Assembly: GCA_024225875.1 (NCBI GenBank)
Contig: JAAEMD010000177.1
Location: forward strand, 1 to 11,646
Direction of reading: 5' to 3'
Source: a bacterium
Lineage (GTDB): Bacteria; Margulisbacteria; Marinamargulisbacteria; JAAEMD01
Length of the DNA stretch: 11,646 nucleotides
Shown: piece by piece, positions 6,789-11,646 of the stretch
Position numbering within the stretch: position 1 is the first letter of the stretch
How the letters are laid out: each line of letters starts with the position of its first letter
The notes under the pieces: model-generated
Databases searched by the model: none
What the model saw: the letters and a program-made list of their open reading frames with translations, nothing else
What the model was told of the DNA's origin: nothing
Translations under genes and position numbers: made by a program

Positions 6789-7652
6789 GTGCTTGATATA
6801 TATGTAGATGTTAGAAACTCATTAAGTGCTTTAACGCAAGGCCTGAGGGTTTCTATTGCGAATGCTAATAACTTTAATACACCTGGTTATAAGTATACCT
6901 ACTCTTCATTTGCAACTGTTTTTAATTTTTTGAGTAGAGGAGGGACAGAAAACATTAATCCAATGGATTTTCCTGGTTCGGCTACCTTAGGAGCTCTGAC
7001 TACTGATTTTTCTCAGGGAAGTGTACATCTTGGAACAGAATTAGATTGTGCAATTATTGGAGATGGTTTTTTTGTGATGTCAAGATCAGTAACAGAATTC
7101 AGCTCTGGATCTCAAAAAGTTTACTCTCGTACTGGACGTTTTCAGATGGATTATAACTCTCAATACCTGACTGATATTTTTGGACGCAAAGTTTATGGCT
7201 TTAAAGTTAATTCCAGCGGTGAAATTACTGACAGGACACCAGTTCCAATTGATGTAGAAGGTGAAGTAGATGTAGGGATAGTAGATGGAGGCTTAGTTGT
7301 AGCAAATTATAATGCGAATAAAGACGCTTTGGCCTCAAGTGCTGAAGTTGTTCCCGAGCATAAACCTTTGTATAGAGTAGCTCTCACATCTTTTAGAAAC
7401 AAACAGGGATTAGTTACTGTTGATGGGCCAGCATATAAAAATACGATTTCTTCAGGAGATGCATTGGAATATGCGGCTGCAAACGAAAGTGTTTATGGGT
7501 CAATAAAGGGTGGGCATCTTGAATCCTCTAATATTGATATTGCGACAGTTTCTATGGATATGAACTTGTTAAACAGAGGATTTTCGGCAGTACAGGGTGT
7601 AATTGACGATATAAATAAAATATATACGCAAACATTATCAAAGATTGGATAA
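6789..7652 (+). CDS. Flagellar rod/hook-family protein (FlgF/FlgG type)
   Basis: This is a structural subunit of the flagellar rod or hook, exported through the flagellar type III apparatus. The N-terminal family motif is present at residues 16-35 and ends NNFNTPGYK, matching the consensus NNiANvnTPGYK. The central core is also recognisable (AIIGDGFFVM at 88-97, YSRTGRFQMD at 112-121, then a DIFGRKVYGF segment). The C-terminal signature is LESSNID (244-250) followed by the NRGFSAVQGVID helix (262-273). At 287 residues it is closer to FlgG or FlgF (about 250-260) than to a full hook protein FlgE (about 400). The specific paralogue cannot be told from one sequence. It starts with GTG and has no signal peptide, as expected. 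No other classical flagellar gene is visible. Confidence 0.9.
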   Translation: MLDIYVDVRNSLSALTQGLRVSIANANNFNTPGYKYTYSSFATVFNFLSRGGTENINPMDFPGSATLGALTTDFSQGSVHLGTELDCAIIGDGFFVMSRSVTEFSSGSQKVYSRTGRFQMDYNSQYLTDIFGRKVYGFKVNSSGEITDRTPVPIDVEGEVDVGIVDGGLVVANYNANKDALASSAEVVPEHKPLYRVALTSFRNKQGLVTVDGPAYKNTISSGDALEYAAANESVYGSIKGGHLESSNIDIATVSMDMNLLNRGFSAVQGVIDDINKIYTQTLSKIG

Positions 7653-7703
7653 CCTGATTAAGGTTAGCACAGTATTTCGCAAAAAGAATATAAAATATAA
7701 GGT

Positions 7704-8240
7704 CTAGGTTTCTATTACATCTATTTCTTTATCTTTGTTTCTATAAATAACGTTTATATTTTCAGTTTTAGAATTTCTAAATACTAAAAAAGGCTGCTTC
7801 AATTCTTCGAAAAGTAAAATAGCGTCTTCCTGCTCCATTGGCTTTGCTATATACAGCTTATCTTCTACAGGGCTGGATTTTTTGGTGGAAGCGGATTTTT
7901 TTGCTGGACCTTGAAGGCTGCGTTTATAGGGATCTTTTTTGCTGTCTATCATTTTTTCTTTAAACTTTTTTAATTGAACACTTAGTTTCTCATAAACAAG
8001 GTCAATTGCAGCGTAAAGATCTTTAGAGGATTCTTTTGCTCTAATAGTTGATCCTGGTACGTTTACTGTCACAAATACAATCTGTCTTTTACTTTCATCA
8101 GAACTTTCGATTTTTTCAAACTCGATATAAATATCTAATATATTATCGAAATACTGCGTTAGTTTTATTATCTTTTTTTCAGCATACTGTTTTATTGCTT
8201 CTGTTATATCAATATGGTGGCTTCTAACAAGAATTTTCAT
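7704..8240 (-). CDS. hpf: Long-form ribosome hibernation promoting factor
   Basis: This 178-residue protein dimerises ribosomes into inactive 100S particles in stationary phase or starvation. The N-terminal S30AE domain (about 1-100) begins MKILVRSHHIDITEAIKQYA and carries the usual VTVNVPGSTIRAKESSKDLY pattern. A basic serine/lysine-rich linker occupies about 105-130. The C-terminal dimerisation domain has KPM(x5)AILLFEEL, then PFLVFRNSKTENINVIYRNKD, the hallmark of the long form found in Firmicutes, cyanobacteria and many other phyla. The frame is open to an ATG at 8291, but that codon lacks a ribosome binding site. The ATG at 8240 has GGAGAG about eight bases upstream and matches the family N-terminus. 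The gene converges on the flagellar gene. Confidence 0.93.
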   Translation of the reverse strand: MKILVRSHHIDITEAIKQYAEKKIIKLTQYFDNILDIYIEFEKIESSDESKRQIVFVTVNVPGSTIRAKESSKDLYAAIDLVYEKLSVQLKKFKEKMIDSKKDPYKRSLQGPAKKSASTKKSSPVEDKLYIAKPMEQEDAILLFEELKQPFLVFRNSKTENINVIYRNKDKEIDVIET

Positions 8241-8241
8241 T

Positions 8242-8285
8242 GTATCACTCTCCGGTATTTTGTCATATTCTTTGTTAAGTGATAC
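8242..8285. repeat. 8-bp inverted repeat in the hpf leader
   Basis: GTATCACT at 8242-8249 and AGTGATAC at 8278-8285 are perfect inverted copies separated by 28 bases. One arm lies between the hpf start codon and its ribosome binding site on the minus strand, so a transcript including both arms could fold over the translation start. It could equally be an operator shared with the divergent glmU promoter. A smaller palindrome, TGATA-C-TATCA, overlaps the other arm at 8280-8290. Confidence 0.45.
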
Positions 8286-8288
8286 TAT
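8260..8288 (+). promoter_or_regulatory. Possible sigma-70-type promoter for glmU-trpEG
   Basis: TTGTCA (8260-8265, five of six to TTGACA) and TACTAT (8283-8288, four of six to TATAAT) are spaced by 17 bases. They lie in the divergent hpf-glmU gap and point toward glmU. The location is right, but the -10 is imperfect and the region is A/T-rich. Confidence 0.3.
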
Positions 8289-8350
8289 CATAACGAGTAT
8301 TTAATTTCTACTCTTTTGTATATAAAGGATAATTATGAAACAGGTAAAGG

Positions 8351-8357
8351 AAAGGAG
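8351..8357 (+). promoter_or_regulatory. Ribosome binding site deciding the glmU start
   Basis: AAAGGAG lies seven bases before the ATG at 8365. It favours that codon over the upstream in-frame ATG at 8335, which has AAAGGA at 8324-8329 with a five-base spacing. The 8365 start puts the nucleotide-binding motif at the usual distance from the N-terminus. Confidence 0.6.
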
Positions 8358-8364
8358 TCTGGAA

Positions 8365-9324
8365 ATGGACTTGACGGCTATTATTTTAGCAGCAGGAAAA
8401 GGAACCAGGATGAAGTCAAGTATATTAAAAGTTGCTCATCATGTTGCTGGAGAGGCGATCGTTAATTATGTTGTAGAGGCAGTTTTATGCCTTGGGGTTG
8501 ATAAGGTTTTGCTGGTTGTCGGACATCAGTCAGAAGTTGTAAAAGAAATTACTGATAAAGAGCATATCTGTTATGTAACACAGGAAGAACAGCTGGGAAC
8601 AGGGCATGCTGTTATGCAGACAGAGTCGTATTTTGATATAAATTCAAAAGGGAATGTTATGATTTTGCCAGGAGACTGTCCTTTAGTAGAAGAGAGTACT
8701 TTAAGAAATCTGCTGGCGATTCACAATGAATCGAATGCATCAGGAAGTATTCTTACAACCAGGATGAATAATCCCGGTAATTATGGCAGGATTATCAGAG
8801 GAGAGATGGGCACTGTTGTTGGAATTATAGAAGCTAAGGACTGTAGTCCAGAGCAAAAAACAATCTCAGAAATAAATACTGGTATTTATGTTTTTAAAAT
8901 AAAGCAGCTCTTCAATGCTTTGAAAAAAATCAATACAGATAATGTGCAGAATGAATATTATTTGACAGATATAATCAGTATAATGAAGCAGGCGGGAGAG
9001 GTTATTTCTGCCTACTGTACTGATGATCAGGACCAGGCAATAGGTATTAATACACGCATGGATCAGGCAAAAATAAATGAGATTATCTACAGAAGAAATA
9101 ATGATCATTTTATGGCAGAAGGGGTTACAATAATTGACCCTGGTTCAACATTTATTGATTCGACAGTAAAAATCGGAACTGATACTATAATACATCCTTT
9201 TACAGTTATACATGGTCATTCAGTAATTGGGCAGCACTGTACAATAGGATCTCATACATATATAGCAGACTCTGTTATCAAAGACAGGGAAAAAATCGAA
9301 CCTTTTACTAAAAAAACTGGTTAA
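8365..9324 (+). CDS. glmU: Short GlmU-type UDP-GlcNAc pyrophosphorylase
   Basis: The enzyme is predicted to join UTP and N-acetylglucosamine-1-phosphate to UDP-N-acetylglucosamine, a cell-wall precursor. The pyrophosphorylase domain is complete: LAAGKGTRMK at 8-17, the conserved Lys22, EQLGTGHA at 75-82, Mg-ligand Asp104 in PGDCPL, NYGRI at 139-143, EINTG at 169-173, NEYYLTDI at 196-203, and Asn229 in GINTR. The protein stops at 319 residues after only a few left-handed beta-helix turns (about 250-305). Bifunctional GlmU is about 455 residues, so the acetyltransferase half with its catalytic His is missing. The stop is clean and trpE follows 35 bases later, with no leftover acetyltransferase sequence, so this looks like a natural short form. 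An upstream ATG at 8335 would add ten residues. Confidence 0.85.
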   Translation: MDLTAIILAAGKGTRMKSSILKVAHHVAGEAIVNYVVEAVLCLGVDKVLLVVGHQSEVVKEITDKEHICYVTQEEQLGTGHAVMQTESYFDINSKGNVMILPGDCPLVEESTLRNLLAIHNESNASGSILTTRMNNPGNYGRIIRGEMGTVVGIIEAKDCSPEQKTISEINTGIYVFKIKQLFNALKKINTDNVQNEYYLTDIISIMKQAGEVISAYCTDDQDQAIGINTRMDQAKINEIIYRRNNDHFMAEGVTIIDPGSTFIDSTVKIGTDTIIHPFTVIHGHSVIGQHCTIGSHTYIADSVIKDREKIEPFTKKTG

Positions 9325-9359
9325 GATTAACATCATAAGATTTTTAAAGTGGAGATTAG

Positions 9360-10763
9360 ATGGGAAAAAAAATAAAATTAATACCTGTAATTAAAGAGAT
9401 TAGTGGTGATCTGGATACACCTGTATCAGTTTATTTAAAATTAAATCAGAAGAATAGTTTTTTATTAGAGAGTGTTACAGGTGGTGAGCAGGTTGCCAGA
9501 TATTCTTTTATAGGACTGGATCCTTTTTGTGCGCTTTATAGTGATAATGGTGAGAATAAGGTTATGATTGATGGGGAGGAGTATGAAAACTGTGATAATG
9601 CTGTAGATGAGCTGGAGAAGCTGGTAAATAAATATACAGTTGAGGAAGTCCCGGAACTCCCTTTTGCAGGAGGGGCTGTAGGGTATTTTTCCTGGGAAAT
9701 AATAAGTTCTATAGAGAAGATAAAACTAAATAATAAAAAAGAGTCATTATTTCCACTTGCACATTTTATTTTTCCCGGATCACTGGTGATTTTTGATCAT
9801 GTTACAAGGAAAATAATTATACTTATTTTAGCAAAAGAAGACGAACTTGCTGAGGCAGATATTCGTTTAAATAAAATAGAAGAGAAGCTGCAAAGCTGTA
9901 TTACCTGTAAACCACTGGATCTGAAAAAGAGCTGCAAAAGTGATATTTTTTCAAAGGTAATATCCAACTATAAAAAAGAAGAGTACTTTAGAGATGTTGA
10001 GAAAGTAAAAAAGCATATTTTTGAGGGAGATGTTTTTCAATTAGTATTATCTCAGAAATTTTCTATGGAAAGCGATAAAGATCCTTTTGATGTCTACAGG
10101 ACGTTAAGATATATAAATCCGTCACCTTATATGTATTATTTTAATTTTGAAGATTATAGTATTATAGGATCTTCTCCGGAAATTTTAGTTAGATTAAAAG
10201 ATAATAAGGCTATGTTAAGGCCGATTGCTGGTACAAGACCACGTATAAAAGATCAGGAAGAGGAATTAATCAGGGAGTTATGCTCTGATGAAAAAGAGAG
10301 GGCAGAGCATATTATGCTTGTAGATCTGGGGCGTAATGATTTAGGCCGGGTCTGTAAGTATGGTACGGTTGAAACAAATGATTTAATGGTAGTGGAAAAA
10401 TATTCACATGTTATGCATATGGTTTCTAATGTTGAGGGTGAAATACTGCAAAACAAAAATGCTTTCGATCTTTTTAAAGCTGCTTTTCCTGCCGGGACTT
10501 TAAGCGGAACTCCTAAGGTAAGGGCTATGGAAATTATTGAAGATCTTGAACCTGAACAAAGAGGCCCTTATGGCGGTGCTCTGGGATATTTTGATTTCAG
10601 GGGTAATATGGATCTTTGTATAATTATACGTACTATTTTAGCCCGGCAGAATCAATTTTTTATACAGGCAGGAGGCGGCATTGTAGCTGATTCTGTGCCG
10701 GAGAGTGAATATCAGGAGACTAAGAATAAAGCAAAAGGAATGATAGAAGCATGCCTTTTGTAA
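9360..10763 (+). CDS. trpE: Anthranilate synthase component I
   Basis: This subunit converts chorismate to anthranilate using ammonia delivered by TrpG, the first committed step of tryptophan synthesis. The 467-residue length is usual. The feedback-inhibition elements are present: LLES at 35-38 and NPSPYMYYF at 253-261, which in TrpE bind tryptophan. The chorismate-binding core has PIAGTRPR at 288-295, LVDLGRNDLGRV at 320-331, PAGTLSGTPKVRAMEII at 377-392, GPYGGALGYFDF at 402-413 and IQAGGGIVADS at 435-445. Alanine in PIAGT, where classical PabB has lysine (PIKGT), favours anthranilate over aminodeoxychorismate synthase. The start has GTGGAG with five-base spacing. The gene is 35 bases after glmU and 36 bases before trpG, so it is probably in one operon with both. 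Confidence 0.93.
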   Translation: MGKKIKLIPVIKEISGDLDTPVSVYLKLNQKNSFLLESVTGGEQVARYSFIGLDPFCALYSDNGENKVMIDGEEYENCDNAVDELEKLVNKYTVEEVPELPFAGGAVGYFSWEIISSIEKIKLNNKKESLFPLAHFIFPGSLVIFDHVTRKIIILILAKEDELAEADIRLNKIEEKLQSCITCKPLDLKKSCKSDIFSKVISNYKKEEYFRDVEKVKKHIFEGDVFQLVLSQKFSMESDKDPFDVYRTLRYINPSPYMYYFNFEDYSIIGSSPEILVRLKDNKAMLRPIAGTRPRIKDQEEELIRELCSDEKERAEHIMLVDLGRNDLGRVCKYGTVETNDLMVVEKYSHVMHMVSNVEGEILQNKNAFDLFKAAFPAGTLSGTPKVRAMEIIEDLEPEQRGPYGGALGYFDFRGNMDLCIIIRTILARQNQFFIQAGGGIVADSVPESEYQETKNKAKGMIEACLL

Positions 10764-10799
10764 CTTTGTGATTAACTTATATATGGAGCAGGATATATT

Positions 10800-11366
10800 A
10801 TGCTGTTAATGATTGATAACTATGATTCTTTTACTTATAACCTTGTCCAGTACCTGGGTGAGATGGGGGTTGAGTTAGAAGTTTTCAGGAATGATGAAAT
10901 TTCTATTTCCAGGATTAAAAGTATCAAACCTGAGCATATAGTTATTTCGCCTGGCCCTGGCAGACCGGAAGATTCAGGAATATCAAAGTCTGTTATTTCT
11001 TCTTTTTATAAGGAAATTCCAATCCTGGGGGTATGCCTTGGTCATCAGGCTATTGGAGAAGTGTTTGGCGCTGAAATTGTACATGCTCCATACTTAATGC
11101 ATGGTAAAACATCATTAATACAGCACGATGGGCAGGGTGTTTTTAAGGGCCTGCCTAATCCATTTACGGCAACCCGTTATCATTCACTGGTCATAGAGGA
11201 GCAGTCTATTGTTGATGAACTATCTGTTACGGCCAGAACAGAAGATAATGTTGTTATGGGTGTTCGACATAATAAATATCCTCTTGAAGGTGTTCAATTT
11301 CATCCAGAGTCTATTTTAACCGAAAAAGGCCGGTGTTTGCTTAAAAACTTTTTAAATGCACACTAA
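10800..11366 (+). CDS. trpG: Anthranilate synthase component II (glutamine amidotransferase)
   Basis: This class I glutamine amidotransferase subunit releases ammonia from glutamine for TrpE. At 188 residues it is the normal stand-alone size. It opens with LMIDNYDSFTYNLVQYL, has the PGPGRP loop at 51-56, the nucleophile Cys79 in GVCLGHQ (77-83), and the His168/Glu170 pair in GVQFHPESIL. The same subunit often serves aminodeoxychorismate synthase (PabA), so a dual role is possible, but its position after trpE supports TrpG. AGGA at 10790-10793 lies six bases before the ATG. In many bacteria trpD would follow, but only non-coding sequence is seen here. Confidence 0.92.
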   Translation: MLLMIDNYDSFTYNLVQYLGEMGVELEVFRNDEISISRIKSIKPEHIVISPGPGRPEDSGISKSVISSFYKEIPILGVCLGHQAIGEVFGAEIVHAPYLMHGKTSLIQHDGQGVFKGLPNPFTATRYHSLVIEEQSIVDELSVTARTEDNVVMGVRHNKYPLEGVQFHPESILTEKGRCLLKNFLNAH

Positions 11367-11407
11367 TTTCATATCTTCGGTCTGGCTCTGTCAGTATGGA
11401 AATTTTT
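11365..11407 (+). terminator. Possible weak terminator after trpG
   Basis: AATTTCATA (11365-11373) pairs with TATGGAAATT (11395-11404), leaving one bulged G, and TTTTT (11403-11407) begins at the stem base. The stem is A/T-rich and overlaps the trpG stop, so its strength is doubtful. Confidence 0.35.
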
Positions 11408-11646
11408 AATAATCTGGTCTGCATGTTTAGTAAATATCAAAGGTTTGAGATGAGTATTGTATATTAAATTTACCTGATGCCTGAAGAGCTGTAGTTTACC
11501 TTATTAACCTCAGTTTTGGATAAGCCCCACCTTAAAAAGCTAAAGCAAGTTGATCTGAATCCACTAGTGTCCGGTAAAAATTCAGAGCAAAGAAAGTTGC
11601 GTATGGCCTCTGATATTAGGTGATTCGTAAGAAGATAACCCAAGAA
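11367..11646. other. Non-coding right end, possible insertion-sequence boundary
   Basis: No convincing gene is seen in these 280 bases. Frames are short and lack ribosome binding sites, and there is no sign of trpD or another tryptophan gene. The first part holds the weak terminator. CCACTAGTGTCCGG at 11563-11576 resembles the terminal sequences of some insertion elements. It shares ACTAGTG with bases 135-141 near the left-edge transposase. An element may begin here and continue outside the window. Confidence 0.45.

Noticed and set aside
7651..7668. Terminator between the flagellar gene and hpf (TAACC/GGTTA hairpin)
   Set aside because: The stem is only five A/T-rich pairs and no T-run follows in either direction.
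8241..8291. Upstream ATG at 8291 as the hpf start
   Set aside because: It has no ribosome binding site and adds 17 residues that the family lacks. The ATG at 8240 has GGAGAG and matches the usual N-terminus.
8866..9108. Antisense 80-codon frame inside glmU
   Set aside because: It overlaps conserved GlmU motifs and has no ribosome binding site or family resemblance.
9325..9359. Tryptophan attenuator or T-box leader before trpE
   Set aside because: Only 35 bases separate glmU and trpE, too short for either structure, and no Trp-codon leader peptide is visible.
9360..11366. The pair as pabB-pabA (folate) and not trpE-trpG
   Set aside because: PIAGT and the LLES tryptophan-binding motif favour anthranilate synthase. 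A shared PabA role for the amidotransferase cannot be excluded.
1..11646. CRISPR array, tRNA or rRNA genes
   Set aside because: No regularly spaced repeats, tRNA-like T-loop/anticodon arrangement or rRNA motifs were seen anywhere on either strand.

Overview
The window is A+T-rich bacterial DNA with strong Shine-Dalgarno sites (AGGAGG, AAGGAG). It encodes a flagellar rod/hook-family protein and a long-form ribosome hibernation factor. This fits a flagellated, low-GC bacterium of the Firmicutes type or of a candidate phylum such as Margulisbacteria. The sequence alone does not fix the taxon. Both edges look like insertion-sequence territory: the left edge opens inside the C-terminus of an IS630-type transposase, and the right edge is a non-coding stretch carrying an ACTAGTG motif that also occurs just after the transposase.

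Region 1 (about 124-7652) is the unusual part. Six consecutive plus-strand genes with products that I do not recognise (87, 108, 880, 295, about 89 and 597 aa) run into a flagellar rod/hook-family gene. The 87-aa gene sits behind a very strong ribosome binding site, downstream of an exact sigma-28-type -10 sequence (GCCGATAT). A perfect 15-bp hairpin followed by a T-run separates it from the rest. That layout suits a small protein made in excess over the large products downstream. None of the six has an evident signal peptide or convincing membrane segment, and the larger ones are strongly charged and mostly helical. A flagellar or type-III-export-linked accessory module is a reasonable guess, but it rests on context and not on recognised domains.

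Region 2 (7704-8240, minus strand) is a long-form ribosome hibernation promoting factor. It converges on the flagellar gene and diverges from glmU.

Region 3 (8335/8365-11366, plus strand) is a closely spaced set: a short GlmU-type sugar-nucleotide pyrophosphorylase that lacks the acetyltransferase half, then both subunits of anthranilate synthase (trpE, trpG). No trpD or other tryptophan gene follows before the non-coding right end. Together these three genes would supply UDP-sugar precursor chemistry and the first committed step of tryptophan synthesis. They have no obvious link to the upstream module.
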